Source: Acetatifactor sp. (GTDB taxonomy: Bacteria > Bacillota > Clostridia > Lachnospirales > Lachnospiraceae). Taken from it: DNA of 64,000 bases. The DNA lies in contig JAEEVF010000007.1 of NCBI GenBank assembly GCA_016290775.1, positions 62,001 through 126,000 of the forward strand. The letters are read 5' to 3'. The notes under the pieces are model-generated. The model was given only the letters and a program-made list of their open reading frames with translations, did no database searches and had not been told where the DNA came from. Positions 25,485-33,332 of this stretch are shown here, piece by piece (within the stretch, counting starts at the first letter, position 1; each line of letters opens with the position of its first letter). Both the position numbers and the translations under genes were made by a program.

Positions 25485-26237
25485 ATGGAAGTCTTTTATC
25501 TGTTTCGAGAATATATGGGAACGGGTCTGGTGCTGATCTGGTATCTGGCAGTACTGGTCTACCTTTTTGTGGCGGAAAAAAGAAAGGATCGAAGGATCTT
25601 GTTCGTTTACGTACCGCTCCTTGTGCTGCTTCTTTTCTTCCTGCCCTTCTCCTACAAAGTGTTCCAAAAGCTCCTCGGCGGCGAGATATTCTACCGCATT
25701 ACCTGGCTGTTGCCGGTGACGGTAACGATCAGCTATGGCGCAGTTAAGCTTTGTTCGGAGCTGCAGGGGAAAAAGCGGATGCTTGTCGCGGGCCTGTCCT
25801 TGGTGCTGGTGATTTTGTCCGGTACGTTAGTTTACTCCAGTCCGGCCTTTTCCAAGGCGGAAAACATCCATCACGTGCCGCAGGAGGTGGTGGAGATCTG
25901 TGACATGATCGAGATCCCGGGGGTGGAGGTCATGGCGGCATTCCCGCCGGAAATGCTTCACTTTGTGAGACAATACTCCTGCACGATCTGTATGGCTTAT
26001 GGGCGTGAGATTTTGCTGAACGGCTTTGATGATCTGGAATTTGCGATGCATTACAAGAAGGTGGACGTTGACCACCTTTCAGAACTTGCGAAGGCGCGGA
26101 AGTGCCATTACGTGATCTTGTCCACGGAAAAGGAGCTTTCGGGACGCATGGAAGACCATGGCTACGAATGCATGGGCCAGGTGGGAGAGTACCTCGTTTA
26201 CAAGGACACCACACAGGATTTTTACGTTACGCAGTAA
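25485..26237 (+). CDS. Membrane protein with C-terminal soluble domain, unknown
   Basis: 250 residues. Three to four membrane helices in the first 125 residues (including a FYRITWLLPVTVTISYG segment) are followed by a soluble domain of about 115 residues with PQEVVEICDMI, LHFVRQYSCTICMAYGRE and HYVILSTEKE. AAAGGAGA lies upstream of the ATG with somewhat long spacing. It follows the previous membrane gene by 52 bp in a different frame. The pairing of these two genes suggests one complex or a split protein. Family not recognised with certainty. Confidence 0.55.
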   Translation: MEVFYLFREYMGTGLVLIWYLAVLVYLFVAEKRKDRRILFVYVPLLVLLLFFLPFSYKVFQKLLGGEIFYRITWLLPVTVTISYGAVKLCSELQGKKRMLVAGLSLVLVILSGTLVYSSPAFSKAENIHHVPQEVVEICDMIEIPGVEVMAAFPPEMLHFVRQYSCTICMAYGREILLNGFDDLEFAMHYKKVDVDHLSELAKARKCHYVILSTEKELSGRMEDHGYECMGQVGEYLVYKDTTQDFYVTQ

Positions 26238-26248
26238 TAGAATAAAAA

Positions 26249-26285
26249 ATGTGCCAATGGGAACCGTCCCCACTGGCACATTTAT
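26249..26285. terminator. Bidirectional Rho-independent terminator
   Basis: AAATGTGCCA-A-TGGG pairs with CCCA-C-TGGCACATTT (one mismatch), with a 7-nt loop. The plus strand continues ATTATTTATT and the minus strand has a T-rich run (TTTTTTATTC). It lies between two converging genes and stops both. Confidence 0.8.
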
Positions 26286-27385
26286 TATTTATTGTCGAAT
26301 CTTGTCAAGGCGGAGATGAAGCGCTTTACAAGAAGATCCTTACCGTTTTTGGTCAGGTGAATGTTGTCGCGAAGGAACGCATTTTCAGTGTCCTTTGTTT
26401 CTTCCACCTCATCCTCGTTGAAGGTTCCGTAGAGGTTGTCGAGGAAGGACACGCCAAGGTTTACGGCGGTCTCACATTCGGACATGACGTAGGCGCTTAG
26501 GGTTGCGCCGCCTTCGTAGATCTTAATGTCGCTGCTGACATAGGAACCATCGTCTTCGACGCCATATGCATAGGTGGGAGAAAGAACGATGATGCGGATG
26601 TTGGGGTAATGCTGCTGAAGGATCTGGATCCCGGAGCCGAGGTTTCCGGTAAAGCTCATGACTTCTTCAGGATGATCAGGGTCCGTCATCATGCTTCCTG
26701 CCAGGTAATCGCTTGCATCGTACATGATCGCGATCGTATCCACCGTGTTCATGTCAATGGTCTCCAAGGTTTTCCGAACTTCCTTGGTCTCCGGAAGGAT
26801 GGTTGCGTTCGGAAGGCTTTCGAGCCAGTCGAAATAATCTACTTCATCGTGCATGACCAAATACAGGCAGAGCCAGTAAAAGTTGTAGACGTCCAGGCCG
26901 GACTCCGTGTGCATCAGACTGTCGGACTTTGCCGCAAGATAGCTTCCCTCCACGGAGCAGTTGTAAACGGTGGAACCGGTTTGCTCCGCGATCATGTTGA
27001 CCACGTTATCCTTGGAATTCCGGTCCTCTGCTAAGGGGCCGTTGCCAAAGAACAGGATCGTGTGAGGGGGCTTGTTGGCCAGGTAGTTGCCGTCGTCGTC
27101 CGTCAGGGGGAAGATGTCGTCGTAAGTATCCCTGCCGTCGGTGTAAATGCCACGCTCGTTGATAAACTGATTGTTGATCTTGACGCCCCAATGGGAAAAG
27201 CGGACGATCAAAAAGACGATGATGCCGACGATCAAAAGAAGGATCAGGGTGTGCACGTTGAAGATCAGACGAACCCATTTGGGTTTATCTGACTTTTTGG
27301 CCTCGGCGGCCTGCGTTTCCACAGCCTCGGTAGTTTTTTTGTTCAAGTTTTCTTGTGTCTCTGTTTTCAGGTTTTCTTCGCTCAT
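26285..27385 (-). CDS. Membrane-anchored SGNH-fold protein lacking the nucleophile Ser
   Basis: 366 residues; GTGAGG precedes the ATG on the minus strand. A charged cytoplasmic N-terminus of about 40 residues and one membrane helix (about 43-64) place the domain outside. The fold follows SGNH proteins: ILFFGNGPLAED at 110-121 sits where GDS should be, MYDASDYLAG where block III GxND should be, and DNIHLTKNGKDLL where the catalytic Asp/His lie. The nucleophile position thus reads G-N-G rather than G-D-S and block III has Ser for Asn. It may be an inactive binding or scaffolding paralogue. It is alone on the minus strand between two convergent/divergent neighbours. Confidence 0.68.
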   Translation of the reverse strand: MSEENLKTETQENLNKKTTEAVETQAAEAKKSDKPKWVRLIFNVHTLILLLIVGIIVFLIVRFSHWGVKINNQFINERGIYTDGRDTYDDIFPLTDDDGNYLANKPPHTILFFGNGPLAEDRNSKDNVVNMIAEQTGSTVYNCSVEGSYLAAKSDSLMHTESGLDVYNFYWLCLYLVMHDEVDYFDWLESLPNATILPETKEVRKTLETIDMNTVDTIAIMYDASDYLAGSMMTDPDHPEEVMSFTGNLGSGIQILQQHYPNIRIIVLSPTYAYGVEDDGSYVSSDIKIYEGGATLSAYVMSECETAVNLGVSFLDNLYGTFNEDEVEETKDTENAFLRDNIHLTKNGKDLLVKRFISALTRFDNK

Positions 27386-27447
27386 ATATGCCTCACTTCC
27401 AGCGTAATCACCCCCATTTTACAATGATTGTTCATGAAAGTCTACCT

Positions 27448-27534
27448 TTCCCGGAAATTTAAGAAAATCTCAAGAAAGTTGCAATAAAGTCTCAATAAAT
27501 CTCTTCCCGGAAAATTTAAGAAATTCTGAAGAAA
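27448..27534. promoter_or_regulatory. Two 30-bp upstream repeats, possible regulator sites
   Basis: 27448-27477 and 27504-27534 share TTCCCGGAAA, AATTTAAGAAA and AAGAAA, with start-to-start spacing of 56 bp. They lie immediately upstream of the promoter of the GH25 gene. A related AATTTAAGAA core occurs in reverse over the -35 box of the wcaJ-like gene (49468-49477). This suggests a shared regulator, which is not identified. Confidence 0.45.
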
Positions 27535-27546
27535 TAGGCAATTCAC

Positions 27547-27575
27547 TTGAAGTGTTTGACGTGGAATGATATAAT
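27547..27575 (+). promoter_or_regulatory. Promoter of the GH25 gene
   Basis: TTGAAG at 27547-27552, a 17-bp spacer and TATAAT at 27570-27575, giving a leader of about 70 nt before the start codon at 27652. It follows directly on the pair of 30-bp repeats. Confidence 0.75.
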
Positions 27576-27651
27576 GAGGCATGGTTTGATATGATGTAAA
27601 ATGGTAGGAGTATGTAATCCTAAGACTTAGCTTTAAAGGGGACCTTAGAAC

Positions 27652-30600
27652 ATGAAATGGAATATCGGACATACAAAAAAGCCGCAGGGCAATTGGAACG
27701 GAAATCGCCAAGGCGGATTTGAATGGGATGAGGAAGGGATCGATGATTTTTCTTATGATTCCGACGGCAGCGGTTATGATGACGTTGATCCGGAGTATTT
27801 AGACCTCGAGCCTGTGGACGGAAGCCTTCGTCCCGCCGTGGATGAAGACCTTGAATATGACGGTCTTGGCGAGTTTGGCAATGACACTTATTATGCCAAT
27901 GATGCGGAATATGAAGCCGAAGCGCATTTTGACGCCGGTCAGGAATACGCACAGGACGCGGATTATGAAGCGGACGCAAGCTACGACGCTGGCTTGGAAT
28001 ACGCCAACGATCCCGCCTACGCCATGACGGACGCGGATGCATATGCAGGAAGTTTCCAAGATGGCTACGGCTACCAGGATGGCTATGCTTCCGACGGATA
28101 CGCTGAGCCCGCGTACGCCCAGAACGAATTCACGCAGGACGGCTACGGCCAGAACGATTATGCGCAAAATGACTACGCCCAGAATGATTACGCGCAGGAC
28201 GGCTATGCGCAGAACGACTATGCGCAGAATGATTACGCGCAGGCTACTTACGCTGCAAGCGACTACGCCCAGGATGCCTATGCACAGGACTCTTATGCCC
28301 GGGACGGCGGCGCGCAGGGCTATGCGGATGAATATGCTCAGACGGGCTATGATTACGGTTATGCTGATTCCAATGACGGATATTATCAGGAGGAATATGC
28401 CGAGCCCGTGGATGAACCCACCCAGGATCTTTCCGGTACGCGCGGAAAGGTTTACTCTTGGAACGATAAGGACGCAGGTGCCGTTGTCTTCACTCAGGAT
28501 CGGGGCATGAAGCTCTATGGAGAGAAGAACGCGGCCAAGGATACGGCGAAAAATACGGAGTTTACCGGCGAGATCACTTACATCGACGATGAGTATGAGG
28601 AGGCTCCCAAGCCCGCATATGCCGCTCGTGCAAGAAAGCGCGAGGAGGAAGAGGACAGAGGCGGCTTTGGCATTTTCGAGACCATCGTTGCCGTGGCAGG
28701 CGTGATTGTGATCCTGTGTCTTGCCGGATTCATGGGATGGTACGTTTATTCCCACAAGAAGCCCGCGGACACACATACACAGTTTGCTAACGTTGGAAAT
28801 CAGATCCAGAACATTGACCTGATCGGCGGCAAGGGCATTGCAGCTATTGCAAGTGCCAAGGTTGCGCAGCTCGAAGCGTTTGTGGACGAGCCCGATCCTG
28901 ACGAGCCTGTGGATCCGGATCCCGTGGATGGATATGGGGAGACGGACTACAAGACGACTGTCGCCGTGGCCATGTCCCTCACTTCCGTTCAGAAGGACTT
29001 AAAGATTAAGTTCTCCAACCGAGAGACCAATAAGCTGGTTGGTAACGTTCAGTTCATTGCCCTGGTGACAAAGCCCGACGGCACCACGGAAGAGTGGATG
29101 GATGACGACATGGACGGCATTATCTACACCAAGGGGATCGATGCGGGTAAATACTCCGTGTCATTGAAGGCATTGGATGCGGACAAGTACTCCAATTATA
29201 TCTTGCCGTCCTCTGCTCAGACGGTGAACGTAAAGAAGAACATCGAATATGCAAAGGTTGACGTGACAGGCGAAGGCAAGAAGGAAAGCGAGATCAACGT
29301 CAGCCAGGAAGATACCAAGAAGAATGAGACTGCGAATGAGGGCGGCCTGACGGATACCGTGACTTGGGTGGCAAGCTCCGTGACCGGAAACACTTATACG
29401 GAAGTGCTTAAGAGCACCATTCCGGATCCTTTGACGCGCCCCATCGTCGTGGCGAAGAACTTCTACAGGACGGCACAAACTGATATCCCTGGCACCGGAA
29501 ATGAAGGTGAAGGCGGCGGCGGAGAAGGCGGTAGCGGAACTGGCGAAGGTGGCAGCGGAGAAGGCGGAAGCGGAGAAGGCGGCAGCGGTACTGGCACGGA
29601 GACGTCGCCTGAGCCCTCGAACTCGCCCGAACCTTCGAACTCGCCCGAGCCCTCGAACTCGCCTGAGCCTTCGAACTCGCCCGAGCCCTCGAATTCGCCC
29701 GAGCCCTCGAATTCGCCCGAGCCCTCGAATTCGCCCGAGCCTTCAAGCTCGCCTGAACCTACGACCTCACCGCAGCCTTCGACCTCACCGAGTCCTAGCC
29801 CTGCGAAGCATACGATCAAGTTTGCCGCAGGCGAAGGCGGAAGCGGCAGCATGGCTGACGTAACCGTGTCTGCGGGAGAATATACTTTGCCTGCGTGCGG
29901 TTTTACCGCACCGGAAGGAAAGGTGTTTGACAAGTGGGACAAGGGCGCGGCAGGCGCCAAGATCACGGTAAGCGGCGACGTTACGCTGACCGCACAGTGG
30001 AAGTCTTCCACCACCGTGACGCCCATCGAGATGAAGACGGACACCGCGAAACTCGAATTGGTAGTTAACAAGCAGGCTGATGGCACGACCAAGACAACGC
30101 CCGGCAACATTAACGTGACGATCGAGTCGACGAAGAAAGCATCTGTCGTTCAGGTTGTTTCCACCGACAAGAACGTTGCAACGGCGAAGATCGACGACAC
30201 TGACAAGAAAAAGATCGTGGTTACCGCCATTGGAAAAGGCTCAGCCAAGATCATGATCACTGCAGATTATGACGATGCGGCCGACAGAGTTGAAGGAAAG
30301 AGCCAGGTCGTGAAGGAGGTTGAAGTCGTTGTCACGGAGAAGGCCGCGCTTGCGCTTTCCATTGACAGGGCAGAGATCCTGTGCTTCGGCGACCCTCAGA
30401 CATCCATTCCGACCTTGGAAGTTACGATCAAGAACAGCAGTCAGAAGCCTGAGGATCTGACCGAGGCGAAGATGACGAAGTTCGTTGCAGAGACTTCAGA
30501 CGCAAACATTGCAAAGGTGACGAAGAAGTCCTTTGGCACGGCGACCGCAGACGGAACCATCAAGATCACTTTGTCGATCACGCCCGCAGTGCTGACGGAG

Positions 30601-31554
30601 AAGAAAAGCTGCTTCGTGAACATCAGCTATCAGGAAGAAGGCTCTGAGGTGATCACGGCAAAGTGCAGCATGACCATCAAGCCTCATCCCAAGAACGACA
30701 AGACGACCCTTCTTCTCGACAAGGACGACAAGCCTCTGTTCGTGGAGAACGGAAATCAGTACCGTCAGGCAGTTTACGCAGACTATTATGTCGAAGGAAC
30801 GAAGTTCTATCTTCAGAGCGGCGTGAAATATACCGGCTGGCAGACCATTGACAATAAGGTGTTCTACTTTGACGTACAGGGCAAGCCCGTGACCGGAGAG
30901 CAGGTCATCCAGGGCGCGAAATACACCTTTGGTTCTGATGGCGCATTAATGACCGGCAACGGAGTGCTTGGCATCGACGTGTCCAGATGGAATGGTTCCA
31001 TCGACTGGGCAAAGGTCAGGAATTCCGGCGTATCCTACGTGATCATCCGCTGCGGCTACAGAGGTTCTTCCAAGGGCCAGCTGATCGAGGATCCCAAGTT
31101 CACGACCAACATCAAGGGTGCGATCAATGCAGGACTGAAGGTCGGCGTGTACTTCTTCACGCAGGCAACTGACGAAGTCGAAGCCGTTTATGAGGCGTCC
31201 TATGTCATTGACAAGATCAAGAATTACAAGATTTCTTATCCTGTATTCCTTGACGTGGAGTCCAGCGGCGGCCGCGGTGACAAGATCAGTTCCGAAATGA
31301 GGACTAACGTATGTAAGGCATTCTGCCAGACCATTCAGAATGCAGGATATACGGCAGGCATCTACGCAAACAAGACTTGGCTCACTGAAAAGCTTGACGC
31401 AAGCCAGTTGAGCGCATATAAGATCTGGCTTGCACAGTATGCGGCAGTTCCGACCTACAATGGCCGCTACGACATGTGGCAGTACAAGTCCACCGGTTCC
31501 ATCAACGGAATCTCCGGTGACGTAGACATGAACCTAAGCTATATGGGTTATTAG
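27652..31554 (+). CDS. Giant GH25 lysozyme with cytoplasmic repeat tail and Ser/Pro linker
   Basis: 1300 residues; AAGGGG before the ATG. Residues 1-337 are acidic, rich in Asp, Tyr, Ala, Gln and Asn (repeats of NDYAQ and DGYAQ near 155-215) and have no signal peptide. One membrane helix (about 342-366) follows, so this tail should be cytoplasmic and the rest outside. Outside lie an unassigned region (about 375-610), Gly/Ser and PEPSNS repeats (about 620-715), an InlB-B-repeat-like module ending FDKWDKGA...LTAQW (about 719-783), a Big-like module (about 790-900), two glucan-binding-like repeats (GWQTIDNKVFYF, near 1040-1100) and a GH25 muramidase (GIDVSRWNGSIDW near 1106, FLDVES, WQY). It should cut peptidoglycan. 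The long cytoplasmic tail is unusual for such enzymes. Confidence 0.85.
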   Translation: MKWNIGHTKKPQGNWNGNRQGGFEWDEEGIDDFSYDSDGSGYDDVDPEYLDLEPVDGSLRPAVDEDLEYDGLGEFGNDTYYANDAEYEAEAHFDAGQEYAQDADYEADASYDAGLEYANDPAYAMTDADAYAGSFQDGYGYQDGYASDGYAEPAYAQNEFTQDGYGQNDYAQNDYAQNDYAQDGYAQNDYAQNDYAQATYAASDYAQDAYAQDSYARDGGAQGYADEYAQTGYDYGYADSNDGYYQEEYAEPVDEPTQDLSGTRGKVYSWNDKDAGAVVFTQDRGMKLYGEKNAAKDTAKNTEFTGEITYIDDEYEEAPKPAYAARARKREEEEDRGGFGIFETIVAVAGVIVILCLAGFMGWYVYSHKKPADTHTQFANVGNQIQNIDLIGGKGIAAIASAKVAQLEAFVDEPDPDEPVDPDPVDGYGETDYKTTVAVAMSLTSVQKDLKIKFSNRETNKLVGNVQFIALVTKPDGTTEEWMDDDMDGIIYTKGIDAGKYSVSLKALDADKYSNYILPSSAQTVNVKKNIEYAKVDVTGEGKKESEINVSQEDTKKNETANEGGLTDTVTWVASSVTGNTYTEVLKSTIPDPLTRPIVVAKNFYRTAQTDIPGTGNEGEGGGGEGGSGTGEGGSGEGGSGEGGSGTGTETSPEPSNSPEPSNSPEPSNSPEPSNSPEPSNSPEPSNSPEPSNSPEPSSSPEPTTSPQPSTSPSPSPAKHTIKFAAGEGGSGSMADVTVSAGEYTLPACGFTAPEGKVFDKWDKGAAGAKITVSGDVTLTAQWKSSTTVTPIEMKTDTAKLELVVNKQADGTTKTTPGNINVTIESTKKASVVQVVSTDKNVATAKIDDTDKKKIVVTAIGKGSAKIMITADYDDAADRVEGKSQVVKEVEVVVTEKAALALSIDRAEILCFGDPQTSIPTLEVTIKNSSQKPEDLTEAKMTKFVAETSDANIAKVTKKSFGTATADGTIKITLSITPAVLTEKKSCFVNISYQEEGSEVITAKCSMTIKPHPKNDKTTLLLDKDDKPLFVENGNQYRQAVYADYYVEGTKFYLQSGVKYTGWQTIDNKVFYFDVQGKPVTGEQVIQGAKYTFGSDGALMTGNGVLGIDVSRWNGSIDWAKVRNSGVSYVIIRCGYRGSSKGQLIEDPKFTTNIKGAINAGLKVGVYFFTQATDEVEAVYEASYVIDKIKNYKISYPVFLDVESSGGRGDKISSEMRTNVCKAFCQTIQNAGYTAGIYANKTWLTEKLDASQLSAYKIWLAQYAAVPTYNGRYDMWQYKSTGSINGISGDVDMNLSYMGY
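28108..28300 (+). repeat. Coding repeats of NDYAQ / DGYAQ type
   Basis: Degenerate 15-bp units (AACGATTATGCGCAA and variants) encode alternating NDYAQ and DGYAQ in the predicted cytoplasmic tail of the GH25 protein. The repeat is strongly tyrosine- and aspartate-rich, and similar but looser repeats (DADYEADASYDAGLEYA) lie just before it. Confidence 0.85.
29612..29790 (+). repeat. 18-bp coding repeats (PEPSNS)
   Basis: About eight tandem 18-bp units encode PEPSNS, grading into PEPSSS, PEPTTS and PQPSTS, directly after a Gly/Ser/Glu-rich stretch. Units differ mainly by synonymous changes (TCGAAC versus TCGAAT, CCCGAG versus CCTGAG). They form a flexible wall-spanning linker between the membrane helix and the catalytic part. 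Confidence 0.88.
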
Positions 31555-31561
31555 TTCGGCC

Positions 31562-31680
31562 ATCGCCTTCGAGGCGATCAAAATCATGCTGGCATGATTT
31601 TGGAGCGCGAAAAGGCGATGAGCTGAGCGCCACTTCATGAGCAAACAAGCCTGCGTAGCAGGCGGAAAAGCGCGAAGCGC
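31562..31680. other. String of short perfect hairpins before rmlA
   Basis: Between the GH25 stop and the 26-bp array lie four inverted repeats: ATCGCCT/AGGCGAT (31562-31578), AAAATCATGC/GCATGATTTT (31580-31601), GCCTGC/GCAGGC (31649-31663) and GCGC-GAA-GCGC (31670-31680). The second has T4 inside its 3' arm and could act as a weak terminator for the GH25 transcript, but there is no T tract behind it. Together they look like a structured leader or spacer rather than a coding region. Confidence 0.6.
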
Positions 31681-31692
31681 GAGTTTGCGAAT

Positions 31693-31796
31693 GGCGCGAG
31701 CCGAACGTAAAGAGTCGCGGCGCGAGCCGAACGTAAAGAGTCGCGGCGCGAGCCGAACGTAAAGAGTCGCGGCGCGAGCCGAACGTAAAGAGTTGC
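31693..31796. repeat. 26-bp tandem repeat x4 upstream of rmlA
   Basis: Four consecutive 26-bp units start at 31693, 31719, 31745 and 31771, each beginning GGCGCGAGCCGAACGTAAAG. The first three are identical and the fourth has one change. The period is not a multiple of three, so it is not a coding repeat. It ends about 40 bp before rmlA, and no standard promoter is visible between. Confidence 0.92.
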
Positions 31797-31836
31797 GACG
31801 TGTGCCGCATGAAAATAATCAACTAGGAGAAAAAAC

Positions 31837-32706
31837 ATGAAAGGTATTATCCTCGCCGGCGGTTCCGGCACCAGACTTTATCCACTTACCAAGGCAATCT
31901 CGAAGCAGATCATGCCGGTCTATGACAAGCCGATGATCTACTATCCCCTGTCCACTTTGATGCTGGCAGGGATCCGCGAGATCCTGATCATCTCCACGCC
32001 CAGAGACCTTCCTGTTTTTGAAGAGCTTCTTGGCGACGGCAGCCAGCTTGGCATGGAGCTTTCCTATGCCGTGCAGGAATATCCCAGAGGACTTGCGGAC
32101 GCCTTTATCATTGGCGAGAAGTTCATCGGGAGCGACAGAGTGGCACTGGTGCTCGGCGATAATATCTTCTACGGACAGAGCTTTTCGAAGGTGCTGCGCG
32201 AGGTGGCATCCCGCGAGAGTGGCGCAACGATCTTCGGATATTACGTAAGGGATCCGAGAGAGTACGGCGTCGTGGAATTTGACGAGAACGGCATGGCTCT
32301 TTCCATCGAGGAAAAGCCTGCAAACCCGAAGAGTAATTATGCAGTGCCCGGCCTGTATTTCTATGACAACGACGTGGTGGAGATCGCTAAGAACGTAAAG
32401 CCCTCCGCACGCGGTGAGATCGAGATCACGAGCGTGAACAATGAGTATCTCCGCAGGGGTACCCTTCGCGTTGAGACGCTTGGCCGCGGTTTTGCATGGC
32501 TTGACACCGGAAATCATGACGCTCTTTTGGATGCATCCGATTTCGTTGCGGCTTTCCAGAAGCGCCAGGGCCTTTACATTTCTTGTATCGAGGAGATCGC
32601 ATTCAAGCGCGGTTTCATCGACAAGGACCAGCTCTTAAAGCTGGCTGAGCCTCTGATGAAGACCAATTACGGTAAGTATTTGGTGGAAGTGGCGAACGGA
32701 CTTTAA
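31837..32706 (+). CDS. rmlA: Glucose-1-phosphate thymidylyltransferase, RmlA
   Basis: 289 residues, standard length. The nucleotide-binding [11 protein letters not shown] lies at 8-18, followed by ..[25 protein letters not shown] and [10 protein letters not shown], all diagnostic of RmlA, which makes dTDP-glucose from glucose-1-phosphate and dTTP. ACTAGGAG precedes the ATG. RmlC follows after 26 bp, but RmlB and RmlD are missing, so they must lie elsewhere. The adjacent pair of phosphoglucomutases (42908, 44685) could supply its substrate. Its product can feed dTDP-rhamnose and the WecE sugar. Confidence 0.96.
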   Translation: MKGIILAGGSGTRLYPLTKAISKQIMPVYDKPMIYYPLSTLMLAGIREILIISTPRDLPVFEELLGDGSQLGMELSYAVQEYPRGLADAFIIGEKFIGSDRVALVLGDNIFYGQSFSKVLREVASRESGATIFGYYVRDPREYGVVEFDENGMALSIEEKPANPKSNYAVPGLYFYDNDVVEIAKNVKPSARGEIEITSVNNEYLRRGTLRVETLGRGFAWLDTGNHDALLDASDFVAAFQKRQGLYISCIEEIAFKRGFIDKDQLLKLAEPLMKTNYGKYLVEVANGL

Positions 32707-32732
32707 TAGATATTGGAAAAGAGGAAGTATTT

Positions 32733-33299
32733 ATGGGACAGATAACGGTCGAAACCTGTGAGATCGAAGGGCTGAAGGTGATCACGCCGGCAGTGCACGG
32801 GGATTCCCGCGGTTACTTCATGGAGACCTATCAATATGAGGACTTCAAGGCAGCGGGCATTCCGGAAATCTTCGTACAGGACAATCAATCGGCATCGAGA
32901 CGCGGCGTGCTCCGCGGACTTCATTTTCAGATCGAGCACCCTCAGGACAAGCTGGTACGCGTGATCAAGGGCGAAGTGTTCGACGTGGCAGTGGACCTTC
33001 GAAGGGGATCTAAAACCTTCGGGAAATGGTACGGCACGATCCTTTCCGAGGAGAACAAGAAGCAGCTGTTCGTTCCGAAGGGATTTGCGCATGGATTTTT
33101 GGTACTGTCGGATTATGCGGAGTTTTGCTACAAGTGTTCGGATTATTATCATCCCGGAGATGAAGGCGGACTTGCATATAATGATCCGGACATCGGCGTT
33201 GAGTGGCCGATCCCGGAGGACATGGAACTGATCTTTTCTGACCGCGACACCAAATGGAGCGGCATCCGCGAGTACAAGAGGGAACGCGGCATTGAGTAG
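32733..33299 (+). CDS. rmlC: dTDP-4-dehydrorhamnose 3,5-epimerase, RmlC
   Basis: 188 residues, standard length. The cupin fold is recognisable from DSRGYFMETYQYEDF, VQDNQSASRRGVLRGLHFQ with the catalytic His near 65, and FVPKGFAHGFLVLSDYAEF. It epimerises dTDP-4-keto-6-deoxyglucose at C3 and C5 on the way to dTDP-L-rhamnose. It sits between rmlA and the ABC exporter, which points to a rhamnose-containing polymer, in agreement with the rhamnosyltransferase-like genes at 47997 and 52133. Confidence 0.95.
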   Translation: MGQITVETCEIEGLKVITPAVHGDSRGYFMETYQYEDFKAAGIPEIFVQDNQSASRRGVLRGLHFQIEHPQDKLVRVIKGEVFDVAVDLRRGSKTFGKWYGTILSEENKKQLFVPKGFAHGFLVLSDYAEFCYKCSDYYHPGDEGGLAYNDPDIGVEWPIPEDMELIFSDRDTKWSGIREYKRERGIE

Positions 33300-33332
33300 C
33301 AGTAGCGATGCCGCAGGAAGGACGTAACTGAA

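Noticed and set aside
25432..25485. Frameshift that would fuse the two membrane proteins
   Set aside because: Not asserted: the downstream gene has its own start codon and upstream AAAGGAGA, and reading through the stop gives a basic, non-membrane stretch. Kept only as a possible split pair.
27799..28776. Reverse-strand frame of 325 codons opposite the GH25 tail
   Set aside because: Complement of the Tyr/Asp/Ala repeats; the plus-strand gene has a promoter and ribosome site.
31502..31871. Short reverse-strand frames over the 26-bp array
   Set aside because: The 26-bp period shifts the frame in every unit and two different frames read the same repeated peptides; no ribosome site.
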